Origin: an uncultured Celeribacter sp.
GTDB lineage: Bacteria > Pseudomonadota > Alphaproteobacteria > Rhodobacterales > Rhodobacteraceae
Reading direction: 5' to 3'
DNA length: 64,000 nucleotides
Assembly (NCBI RefSeq): GCF_963675965.1
Contig: NZ_OY780935.1
Span: 1,662,501-1,726,500 of the forward strand
In this document: positions 7,104 to 14,290 of the stretch, piece by piece
How the letters are laid out: each line of letters starts with the position of its first letter
How positions within the stretch are numbered: position 1 is the first letter of the stretch
The notes under the pieces: model-generated
Told to the model about the DNA's origin: nothing
Databases searched by the model: none
What the model saw: the letters and a program-made list of their open reading frames with translations, nothing else
Made by a program: the position numbers and the translations under genes

Positions 7104-8873
7104 ATGGCGGACACCGACACAGGCTATAAGGTTCTGGCGCGCAAATACCGCCCGGAGACTTTTGCCGATCTTGTCGGTCAGGACGCCATGGTCCGCACGC
7201 TCAAGAATGCCTTCGCAGCCGACCGGATCGCGCAGGCGTTTATCATGACGGGGATTCGCGGAACCGGCAAAACCACCACCGCACGGATCATCGCCAAGGG
7301 CATGAACTGCATCGGTCCGGACGGCAACGGCGGCCCGACCACTGAACCCTGTGGCGTCTGCGAGCATTGCGTGGCGATCACCGAAGGCCGCCATGTCGAT
7401 GTGATGGAAATGGACGCCGCCTCGCGCACAGGCGTCGGCGACATTCGCGAAATCATCGATTCGGTGCATTACCGGGCCGCTTCGGCGCGCTACAAGATCT
7501 ACATCATCGACGAGGTGCATATGCTTTCGACGAGCGCGTTCAACGCGCTCCTGAAAACCCTCGAAGAGCCTCCCGCCCACGTCAAATTCATCTTTGCCAC
7601 CACAGAGATTCGCAAAGTGCCGGTGACGGTTCTGTCACGCTGTCAGCGCTTTGATCTGCGCCGGATCGAACCAGAGGTGATGATCGACCATCTCGCTCGG
7701 ATCGCGGAGAAAGAAAAGGCCCAGATCGCGCAGGACGCGCTGGCACTGATCACCCGCGCCGCAGAAGGCTCCGTGCGGGACGCCATGAGCCTGCTGGATC
7801 AATCGATCTCCCACGGGGCCGGCGAAACCACCGTCGATCAGGTCCGGGCCATGCTCGGGCTGGCGGACCGGGGCCGTGTGCTGGATCTGTTCGACATGAT
7901 CATGGCCGGTGATGCCGCAGGCGCGCTTGAGGAACTCGGCGGGCAATATGCCGATGGCGCTGATCCTCTGGCCGTGTTGCGCGATCTGGCCGAGATCACC
8001 CATTGGATTTCGGTGATCAAGATCACGCCAAGCGCCGCCGAAGATCCAACCATCGGCCCCGACGAACGCAGCCGCGGGCTGACCATGGCGGAAAAGCTGC
8101 CGATGCGGGTTCTGTCGCGGATGTGGCAGATGTTGCTGAAAGCGCTGGAAGAAGTGGCCAATGCGCCCAATTCCATGATGGCCTCGGAAATGGCGATCAT
8201 CCGGCTGACCCATGTCGCCGATCTGCCCATGCCCGAGGATCTGGTGCGCAAGCTCAACGACCAGAACCCGCCGCCCCGCCCGCCGTCGGGCCCGACCGGT
8301 GGCGGCGCCCCGGCCGGCGGAGGCAGCCCGCATTCCACGGCGCAGGGACGCCCGATGGGCGGCGGGCAGATCACCCATGGCCCCACGATGATATCCGGCG
8401 CAGCCACCGCCCCGGCACAGGCCCCCGACACGGCGCTGGCCCGCTATGCCCGGTTCGAAGATGTGGTCGAACTGATCCGCGATCACCGCGACGCCAAATT
8501 GCTGATCGACGTGGAAAACCACGTGCGCATCGCGCGCTACGCCCCCGGGCGCATCGAATTCCAACCCTGGGAAGATGCACCTGCGGATCTGGCCGCGCGG
8601 CTGCAAAGCCGGCTCTTTGCCTTCACGGGTCACCGCTGGGGCGTGTCGATCGCCGAAGCCCCGGAAGATGTCCGCACGATTCGCGAAATCAAGGATGCTG
8701 AAAAACGCGCGCTGGAGGCAGAAGCTAAACAACACCCGGCCGTTGCCAAAGTGTTTGAGCTTTTCCCCGACGCGAAGATCACCGAAATCCGGACTCCGGA
8801 GAAAATCGCGCAGTCGGCCCAGTTCGAGGCCCTGCCCGAAGTCGAAGATGAATGGGACCCGTTCGAAGAGTGA
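7104..8873 (+). CDS. dnaX: DNA polymerase III subunit gamma/tau
   Basis: Clamp-loader ATPase that loads the beta sliding clamp at the replication fork. The start at 7104 (GAGAGTGAG ribosome site) gives 589 residues and is preferred over an in-frame ATG at 7038 that overlaps the rsgA stop. The AAA+ region has Walker A around 50-57 (GIRGTGKT), zinc cysteines C69, C83, C86, C89, Walker B IIDEVH (134-139) and the SRC arginine finger in VLSRCQRFD. A Pro/Gly-rich linker near 390-440 is followed by the tau-type C-terminal domain. No A-rich slippery heptamer for gamma production is apparent. ybaB and recR follow in the same direction, the classic dnaX-ybaB-recR operon. Confidence 0.97.
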   Translation: MADTDTGYKVLARKYRPETFADLVGQDAMVRTLKNAFAADRIAQAFIMTGIRGTGKTTTARIIAKGMNCIGPDGNGGPTTEPCGVCEHCVAITEGRHVDVMEMDAASRTGVGDIREIIDSVHYRAASARYKIYIIDEVHMLSTSAFNALLKTLEEPPAHVKFIFATTEIRKVPVTVLSRCQRFDLRRIEPEVMIDHLARIAEKEKAQIAQDALALITRAAEGSVRDAMSLLDQSISHGAGETTVDQVRAMLGLADRGRVLDLFDMIMAGDAAGALEELGGQYADGADPLAVLRDLAEITHWISVIKITPSAAEDPTIGPDERSRGLTMAEKLPMRVLSRMWQMLLKALEEVANAPNSMMASEMAIIRLTHVADLPMPEDLVRKLNDQNPPPRPPSGPTGGGAPAGGGSPHSTAQGRPMGGGQITHGPTMISGAATAPAQAPDTALARYARFEDVVELIRDHRDAKLLIDVENHVRIARYAPGRIEFQPWEDAPADLAARLQSRLFAFTGHRWGVSIAEAPEDVRTIREIKDAEKRALEAEAKQHPAVAKVFELFPDAKITEIRTPEKIAQSAQFEALPEVEDEWDPFEE

Positions 8874-8903
8874 ACGCGCCCGCAAAGCACAAGAGGACAA
8901 GTG

Positions 8904-9248
8904 ATGTTCAAAGGCCTTGGCGGTCTCGGCGATATGGCCGGGATGATGAAGAAAGCCCAACAAATGCAAGCCGATATGGCAGAGCTTCAGGAAAAGCTCG
9001 CCATGATGACGGTGACCGGCGAATCCGGCGCCGGATTGGTCAAAGCAACGGCGACGGCCAAGGGCCAGCTGACCGGTCTCGACATCGATCCGTCAATTTT
9101 CCAGCCCTCTGAAAAGGAAGTCGTCGAAGATCTGATCCTTGCCGCCATCAAGGATGCGCAGGCCAAGGCGTCGGAAAAGGCGGAAAGCGAAATGAAAGCG
9201 CTGACCGACGATCTCGGCCTGCCCGCCGATTTCAAACTGCCCTTCTGA
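8904..9248 (+). CDS. ybaB: YbaB/EbfC family nucleoid-associated protein
   Basis: Small DNA-binding protein, 114 residues from the ATG at 8904; a GTG one codon earlier is possible. An AGAGGA ribosome site lies about 6 bases upstream. YbaB/EbfC proteins form dimers that bind DNA in a tweezer-like fashion and are almost always encoded between dnaX and recR, as here. Typical features are the glycine- and methionine-rich N-terminus, an amphipathic helix (roughly MKKAQQMQADMAELQEKL) and the central VxATAKGQ strand. The exact cellular role is unclear in the family. Confidence 0.94.
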   Translation: MFKGLGGLGDMAGMMKKAQQMQADMAELQEKLAMMTVTGESGAGLVKATATAKGQLTGLDIDPSIFQPSEKEVVEDLILAAIKDAQAKASEKAESEMKALTDDLGLPADFKLPF

Positions 9249-9258
9249 GCCTTCGCGC

Positions 9259-9855
9259 ATGGCTGCCGATCGTCAGGATATCGAAAACCTCATCGATCTG
9301 ATGGCGCGCCTGCCCGGGCTTGGGCCACGCTCTGCGCGGCGGGCGGTGCTGCATCTGATCAAGAAACGCGGTCGGTTGATGTCGCCCCTGGCCGACGCCA
9401 TGCGCACCGTGGCCGACAGCGCGCGCGAATGCCTGCGCTGCGGTAACATCGGCACTTCGGATCTCTGCGACATCTGCAGTTCGGAAAAGCGTGCCACAGG
9501 CGAAATCTGCGTGGTGGAGGATGTCTCGGACCTCTGGGCGATGGAACGTGCCGGGGTGTTCAAAGGCCGCTATCATGTTCTGGGCGGCACGCTGTCTGCA
9601 TTGGACGCCATCGGGCCCGAAGATCTGCGCATTCCGCTTTTGGTGCAGCGCGTGGGCGACGAACAGGTGCGCGAGGTCATTCTGGCGCTCAACGCAACTG
9701 TCGACGGGCAGACCACAGCGCATTACATCGCTGATGAGTTGTCAGGGCGCTGCAAAGTGACATCACTGGCGCAGGGCGTGCCCATCGGGGGCGAACTGGA
9801 TTATCTCGACGATGGGACAATCACCGCCGCACTCAACGCCCGCAAGGATCTCTGA
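9259..9855 (+). CDS. recR: Recombination protein RecR
   Basis: Partner of RecO/RecF in loading RecA at gaps; it forms a ring clamp on DNA. It has 198 residues, the standard length: an N-terminal helix-hairpin-helix (LPGLGPRSARRA, 18-29), a zinc finger C58-C61-C70-C73, and a Toprim domain starting at ICVVEDVSDLWAME (83-96). It lies 10 bases after ybaB in the dnaX operon and ends at a strong terminator. Confidence 0.97.
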   Translation: MAADRQDIENLIDLMARLPGLGPRSARRAVLHLIKKRGRLMSPLADAMRTVADSARECLRCGNIGTSDLCDICSSEKRATGEICVVEDVSDLWAMERAGVFKGRYHVLGGTLSALDAIGPEDLRIPLLVQRVGDEQVREVILALNATVDGQTTAHYIADELSGRCKVTSLAQGVPIGGELDYLDDGTITAALNARKDL

Positions 9856-9883
9856 CCCTATCAGGCCACAAACAGACAACAAA

Positions 9884-9911
9884 AAAACCCGGAGACAGCG
9901 CTCCGGGTTTT
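9884..9911. terminator. Bidirectional terminator between recR and trcR
   Basis: Perfect stem AAAACCCGGAG (9884-9894) / CTCCGGGTTTT (9901-9911), 6-base loop, between convergent genes, with A and T runs on either side. Confidence 0.9.
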
Positions 9912-9937
9912 GTCGTTTTGGCGTCAGAGCCGGCGAC

Positions 9938-10684
9938 TTATTTGTCGTCTTCGTCGTCATCCTCATCCGAATTCGGCAGGTTGAAGAAGCTGTCGGCGTC
10001 CGGCACGGCCTCTTCTTTTTCGTCGTCGTCATTGCTGAGCGAGAAGGTTTCCAGACCGGAAATCGCGGTCGGGATTTTCGGCTCGACCTCCATCTCCAGA
10101 GATTGTTCGGTCGACAGCAGCTTGCGACGTTCGTCATCGGTCATCGCCGCGCCTTCGGCGGCACGTTTCTGGGCAGCTTTCTGAACAGCGGCATCCAGTT
10201 CGGACTGTTTACACAGACCCAGAGCGACCGGGTCGATCGGCTGCATGTTGGCGATGTTCCAGTGGGTGCGTTCGCGGATGGCCTGAATCGTCGGCTTGGT
10301 GGTGCCCACCAGTTTGGCGATCTGCGCATCGGCCAGCTCCGGGTGGAACTTGACCAGCCAGAGGATCGAGTTCGGACGGTCCTGACGTTTGGACAGCGGC
10401 GTATAGCGCGGACCGCGACGTTTTTCTTCACCCTGTGCCGCGGCGTTGAATTTCAGCGCCAGCTTGTGCAGCGGGTTGTCCTCGCCCTTTTTGATCTCTT
10501 CGGCGGTCAGCTGGTTGTTGGCCACGGGGTCAAACCCGCGCACGCCACCGGCCACATCGCCATCGGCGATGCCCTGAACCTCAAGCTCATGCAGGCCGCA
10601 GAAATCCGCGATCTGTTTGAAGCTCAGCGTGGTGTTGTCGACCAGCCAAACGGCGGTGGCTTTCGCCATAATCGGTTTTGCCAT
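9938..10684 (-). CDS. trcR: Cell-cycle transcriptional regulator TrcR (DUF1013)
   Basis: Alphaproteobacteria-specific DUF1013 protein, 248 residues. The N-terminus MAKPIMAKATAVWLVDNTT and the following IADFCGLHELEVQGIADGD segment, an HTH-like region, are hallmarks of the family. In Caulobacter the family member is described as a cell-cycle transcription regulator associated with RNA polymerase. The C-terminus is a strongly acidic tail (about 240-248). A good ribosome site (AAGGAG) precedes the ATG. Convergent with recR, divergent from an RNase T2 gene. The family is certain; the role here is inherited from the family. Confidence 0.88.
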   Translation of the reverse strand: MAKPIMAKATAVWLVDNTTLSFKQIADFCGLHELEVQGIADGDVAGGVRGFDPVANNQLTAEEIKKGEDNPLHKLALKFNAAAQGEEKRRGPRYTPLSKRQDRPNSILWLVKFHPELADAQIAKLVGTTKPTIQAIRERTHWNIANMQPIDPVALGLCKQSELDAAVQKAAQKRAAEGAAMTDDERRKLLSTEQSLEMEVEPKIPTAISGLETFSLSNDDDEKEEAVPDADSFFNLPNSDEDDDEDDK

Positions 10685-10771
10685 GGGTCACACTCCTTAA
10701 AAATGCGGCTCTCCCCGGATGCAACTTTCCCGTCGCCTCGAAGGGCTTTCCCCGGCTGGGGACGGTTCTCG

Positions 10772-10799
10772 TTGTCGGGGAACTTGCGCGCTGTATAGT
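10772..10799 (+). promoter_or_regulatory. Promoter of the RNase T2 gene
   Basis: TTGTCG (10772-10777), 16-base spacer, TATAGT (10794-10799). The implied start point is about 20 bases before the ATG at 10827. Confidence 0.5.
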
Positions 10800-10826
10800 G
10801 CGGATCGCGAACAGAGGAAAGAGAAA

Positions 10827-11468
10827 ATGCGTAAACGGATCGTGAGTGCCCTGACTGCCTTGGCCCTGCTGGCCCCGATGGGGGGCTTTGCAGAGGGCGA
10901 AAAAGCCGGGGATTTTGACTATTATGTCCTGTCGCTGTCATGGTCCCCCACATGGTGTGCGCTGGAAGGCGACGCACGGCAATCGCCGCAATGCGATCAG
11001 GATTTTGGCTGGGTGCTGCACGGGCTCTGGCCGCAGTATGAACGCGGCTGGCCCTCCTATTGTCACACCACTGCGCGCGATCCGTCCCGTCGTCAAACCG
11101 CTGCCATGGCCGACATCATGGGCACGACCGGGGCGGCGTGGTATCAATGGAAGAAACACGGGCGCTGTTCCGGTCTTTCGGCGCAGCAATATCTGGACAC
11201 CGCACGCGCCGCCTATGACAAAATCACCCGCCCGGAGGTGTTTCGCAAACTGACCAAGAATGTCGAACTGCCTGCTGCGCTGGTCGAAGAAGCCTTCATC
11301 AAAGAGAATGACGGGCTGGACGCCGATGAAATCACCGTCACCTGTCAGGCCGCCCGCATTCAGGAGGTGCGCATCTGCCTGACGCAGGATCTCACACCCC
11401 GGCACTGTGGCGCGGATGTCATCCGAGATTGCACGCTGGACGACGCGCTGTTGCAAAGCATCAAATAG
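10827..11468 (+). CDS. Ribonuclease T2 family protein, secreted
   Basis: Endoribonuclease that cleaves single-stranded RNA via 2',3'-cyclic intermediates, exported to the periplasm or outside. The 213-residue precursor has a signal peptide (about 1-22). Both active-site blocks are intact: CAS1 HGLWPQ (65-70) and CAS2 WKKHGRC (108-114). Several cysteines (44, 56, 79, 114) are placed for disulfides. The start at 10827 has an AGAGGAAAGAG box; an upstream in-frame extension is ignored because it would hide the signal peptide. Together with the partial CpdB at the window start, the cell could use extracellular RNA, but the genes are not adjacent. Confidence 0.93.
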   Translation: MRKRIVSALTALALLAPMGGFAEGEKAGDFDYYVLSLSWSPTWCALEGDARQSPQCDQDFGWVLHGLWPQYERGWPSYCHTTARDPSRRQTAAMADIMGTTGAAWYQWKKHGRCSGLSAQQYLDTARAAYDKITRPEVFRKLTKNVELPAALVEEAFIKENDGLDADEITVTCQAARIQEVRICLTQDLTPRHCGADVIRDCTLDDALLQSIK

Positions 11469-11581
11469 GCTGTGCGCAAACTGTCGGCGCGGGTTTGATC
11501 TCCATCATATCATGCATCTTGAATATATGTTTTTATTGTCCCGTAGCCCGGATGGGCAAAGTGACATGAAGAGGGGGACCT

Positions 11582-12022
11582 ATGACCAACAAAACCTGCG
11601 CCAACGCCATCGCCCGCGTTCTCGCCGACAGCTATATGCTTTATATGAAAGCGCATAATTTCCACTGGAACGTGGAAGGACCGCGTTTCATCAGCCTGCA
11701 TGCGATGTTTGAAGACCAATACAGCGATCTGGCAGATGCGATGGACGACTTGGCCGAACGCATTCGTGCTCTGGGCGAATATGCGCCCGGAACACATGCG
11801 CAATTTGCCGCGCTCACCAGCATCACGGAGACCGAAGAACAGCTGTCTGCCGAAGACATGTTGCGGGAAACGGTGCGCGACTATGAAACCATTTGCGACA
11901 CGCTCAAAGCCGGGATGGAACTGGCCGACGATCAGGGCGACGATGTGACGTCCGGCATGCTCGCCGACCGGCTGGAACATCATCAGAAACAGCTCTGGAT
12001 GATGCGCAGCCTGTTGAAATAA
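11582..12022 (+). CDS. Dps-family ferritin-like DNA-protection protein
   Basis: Dodecameric mini-ferritin that oxidises Fe(II) with peroxide and can protect DNA in stress. It has 146 residues. The inter-subunit ferroxidase site is complete: H28 in HNFHWNVEG, H40, D55 and E59, with the spacing of classical Dps (31/43/58/62). There is no long basic N-terminal tail, so DNA binding may be weak. The ribosome site GAGGGGG precedes the ATG. It is a single gene between RNase T2 and a convergent quinone oxidoreductase. Confidence 0.92.
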   Translation: MTNKTCANAIARVLADSYMLYMKAHNFHWNVEGPRFISLHAMFEDQYSDLADAMDDLAERIRALGEYAPGTHAQFAALTSITETEEQLSAEDMLRETVRDYETICDTLKAGMELADDQGDDVTSGMLADRLEHHQKQLWMMRSLLK

Positions 12023-12044
12023 GGCATACCTTGCCCGCGCAGAC

Positions 12045-12061
12045 GGCCCGCCACCGGCGGG
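12045..12061. terminator. GC-rich hairpin between convergent dps-like and oxidoreductase genes
   Basis: Stem GCCCGCC (12045-12051) / GGCGGGC (12055-12061) with a 3-base loop. It lacks a long T-run, so termination strength is uncertain. Confidence 0.45.
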
Positions 12062-12076
12062 CTGTTCCGCTTTGAC

Positions 12077-13081
12077 CTATGCGACCTGCAAGACAATCTT
12101 GCCGATATGGGCGTTGCTTTCGAGATAGGCATGCGCCTTGGCAGCCTCGTCGAGCGCAAAGCTGCTGTCCATCACCGGCCCGACCTGCCCGGCTTCGATC
12201 AGAGGCCAGACCTTGTTCAGAAGGGCCTTGGCAATGCGTGCCTTGGCGGCATCCGACTGCGGTCGCAGCGTCGATCCCGTCAGGGTCAGCCGCCGCAGCA
12301 TCACCTGAGCAAAATTCACCTCGGCCTTGGAGCCCTGCAGGAAAGCGATATTGACCAGCCGGCCTTCCATTGCCAGCGCTCTGATATTGCGCGGGATATA
12401 ATCGCCCCCGACCATGTCGAGAATCAGATTGGCACCGCCCGCTCCACGCAGGATCTCGACGAAATCCTCTTCGCGATAGTTGATCGCACGCGCGGCCCCC
12501 AGCCCTTCGCAGGCTTTGCATTTCTCAGCGCTCCCCGCCGTGGCAAAGACCGTCGCCCCAAAGGCACGGGCCAGCTGGATCGCGGTCGTCCCGATCCCGG
12601 AAGACCCACCATGTACTAAAAAGCGCTCCCCGGTCTGCAGACCGCCACGCATGAAGACATTCGACCAGACGGTGAAAAAGGTTTCCGGCAGGCAGGCGGC
12701 CTCCTTCAGGGATAATCCTTTGGGCACCGGCAGCGCATGCGCAGCAGGTGTCGCGACATATTCGGCATAGCCGCCACCGGGCAAAAGCGCACAGACCTGA
12801 TCGCCAACCTTGAGATCATCCACGGCGGCCCCCACCGCCACAACCTCGCCCGAGGCCTCAAGCCCCGGCAGATCTGATGCCTCCGGCGGCGGATCGTACA
12901 GACCGGCCCGCTGCAACGCGTCGGGTCGGTTCACCCCGGCAAAGGCCACCTTGAGGACAATCTCGTCGGCTTTGGGCGCGGGCACCGGACGAGTGCAACT
13001 GGCCAGCACCTCAGGCCCGCCGTGCGTGGTGATTTCAATCGCGGTCATCGTCTCCGGAAGGGAGGCCGGTTTGGGGCTCAT
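12077..13081 (-). CDS. NAD(P)H-quinone oxidoreductase, zinc-independent MDR family (PIG3-like)
   Basis: Medium-chain dehydrogenase/reductase of the quinone oxidoreductase type, 334 residues, which reduces quinones or reactive enones with NADPH. There is a GroES-like N-terminal domain (about 30-120) and a Rossmann domain with HGGSSGIGTTAIQLA near 150. The family motif NRPDALQRAGLYDPPP is near the N-terminus. No structural or catalytic zinc ligands are seen. The start ATG overlaps the upstream COQ9 stop (ATGA at 13078-13081), so the two are co-translated, which ties the enzyme loosely to quinone metabolism. Confidence 0.88.
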   Translation of the reverse strand: MSPKPASLPETMTAIEITTHGGPEVLASCTRPVPAPKADEIVLKVAFAGVNRPDALQRAGLYDPPPEASDLPGLEASGEVVAVGAAVDDLKVGDQVCALLPGGGYAEYVATPAAHALPVPKGLSLKEAACLPETFFTVWSNVFMRGGLQTGERFLVHGGSSGIGTTAIQLARAFGATVFATAGSAEKCKACEGLGAARAINYREEDFVEILRGAGGANLILDMVGGDYIPRNIRALAMEGRLVNIAFLQGSKAEVNFAQVMLRRLTLTGSTLRPQSDAAKARIAKALLNKVWPLIEAGQVGPVMDSSFALDEAAKAHAYLESNAHIGKIVLQVA

Positions 13082-13824
13082 TGTGTCTGCTCCTCCTGTG
13101 TCGGTGTCTCGTCAGTTGCGGCGGCTGCGTCACTGGCGGCCTGTGTCCCCGGAACATCCGTGCGCCCGGCCCCCGCCGGGGCCTTGATCATGCTCAGCAT
13201 GGCGTTGGGCAGCGCAAACATCGCTGACAACGCCTTGTTGTCGCGCACTTTGGCCTTGGTTTTCTCGAACTGCATCACATCGTCAATACGGCGATCCAGA
13301 AAGGCACGGGTGTCAGAGAACCCTTCGCTGTCATCGCCCAGCCAGAACAGGACCGTTGAGGCAAACACACCCGCCAATGTCGCGCGTTTCGTGTACCAGT
13401 TCACATCGGCCGACATATCGCCCAGCGCCGTCCAGATCGCATCGGCGGTTTCCCAGACCAGCCGCGTTCCCTCGGGCGCATAGACCGGCAGGGAAAACAG
13501 CGACATGCCGCGACGGACAACCTCGCGGTCGACCGATTGCAGACGCAGCCAGACGGCATGGGCAATCCGGTCGCGAAAGCGCATCTGTGACAGCTCGGCG
13601 GCATTTAGTGCGGCGACCATGTCGCGGTCTCCGCGTTTGTGATATGCAGCCGCCAGATCGATCGATCCGCGCGGCGCCGCGACCCGAGCCAGCGCCTCGG
13701 ACACGCCCGAATCAGCGATAGCGGCCTTGAAGGTTTCAGGCCCCCAGCCATCGAAAACGACCTGCGGCAGGGCCGCGTCGAGCAGTTTTTCACGGGTTGG
13801 ATCGGGATAAGCGGTGGTTGGCAT
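13078..13824 (-). CDS. coq9: COQ9 family ubiquinone biosynthesis protein
   Basis: Lipid-binding COQ9-like protein of 248 residues; in eukaryotes COQ9 assists COQ7 in ubiquinone synthesis. It has a TetR-like fold with an N-terminal segment TREKLLDAALPQVVFDGWG followed by ALARVAAPRGSIDLAAAYH, both typical. The C-terminal tail (about 220-248) is low-complexity Ala/Thr/Gln. Start 13824 is chosen because AGGAGG lies 9 bases upstream; an ATG directly abutting that box is too close. It sits divergent from rpsU, with the quinone oxidoreductase downstream. Confidence 0.9.
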   Translation of the reverse strand: MPTTAYPDPTREKLLDAALPQVVFDGWGPETFKAAIADSGVSEALARVAAPRGSIDLAAAYHKRGDRDMVAALNAAELSQMRFRDRIAHAVWLRLQSVDREVVRRGMSLFSLPVYAPEGTRLVWETADAIWTALGDMSADVNWYTKRATLAGVFASTVLFWLGDDSEGFSDTRAFLDRRIDDVMQFEKTKAKVRDNKALSAMFALPNAMLSMIKAPAGAGRTDVPGTQAASDAAAATDETPTQEEQTQ

Positions 13825-13856
13825 CGAATACATCCTCCTGAGGCTTGGCGGCATAG

Positions 13857-13885
13857 TAGACAAGCTAGCCCGGCTTTGCTATACG
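13857..13885 (+). promoter_or_regulatory. Extended -10 promoter of rpsU
   Basis: TAGACA (13857-13862), 17-base spacer, TATACG (13880-13885) preceded by an extended TG motif (13877-13878). It implies a 5' leader of about 45 bases. Confidence 0.6.
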
Positions 13886-13936
13886 GCCACCTCCTGCAAT
13901 TTTTGCAAATCTAACTTAGGAAGGTGGTGACACCAC

Positions 13937-14143
13937 ATGCAGGTTAGCGTTCGTGACAATAACGTCGATCAGGCACTTCGTGCTCTGAAAAAGAAACTTC
14001 AACGTGAAGGCGTTTTCCGTGAAATGAAGCTCAAGCAGCATTTCGAAAAACCCTCCGTGAAGAAAGCGCGCGAGAAGGCAGAAGCCATCCGTCGTGCCCG
14101 CAAGCTGGCTCGTAAAAAAGCTCAGCGCGAAGGTCTCCTCTAA
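13937..14143 (+). CDS. rpsU: 30S ribosomal protein S21
   Basis: Small basic protein of the 30S platform near the anti-Shine-Dalgarno end of 16S rRNA, 68 residues. The sequence MQVSVRDNNVDQALRALKKKLQREG, followed by REMKLKQHFEKPS and a lysine/arginine-rich tail, is diagnostic. The leader has a 13-base palindrome, GTGGTG-A-CACCAC, abutting the ATG and overlapping the AAGGTGG ribosome site, which may allow translational feedback. Monocistronic, with a promoter and terminator of its own. Confidence 0.97.
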   Translation: MQVSVRDNNVDQALRALKKKLQREGVFREMKLKQHFEKPSVKKAREKAEAIRRARKLARKKAQREGLL

Positions 14144-14192
14144 GACGAGGTTCGACGTTTCGGACGGTCCCTTATGGGACATATAAAAATTC

Positions 14193-14230
14193 AACCCCCG
14201 GAAGCTGAAACGCCTCCGGGGGTTTGTTTT
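14193..14230 (+). terminator. rpsU terminator
   Basis: Stem AACCCCCGGA (14193-14202) / TCCGGGGGTT (14215-14224), 12-base loop, followed by TGTTTT. Confidence 0.85.
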
Positions 14231-14290
14231 GTGGTCTGTTTTGCTATGGACAACGGCGGCAGCGACAACAGCCGCGACCGCCTGGACGGA

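Noticed and set aside
7708..7730. Programmed frameshift site in dnaX
   Set aside because: Only short A/G-rich runs, no A-AAA-AAG heptamer or following stem.
7635..8969. A 444-codon minus-strand frame opposite dnaX
   Set aside because: Antisense to dnaX with His/Arg-rich sequence and no motif; a shadow.
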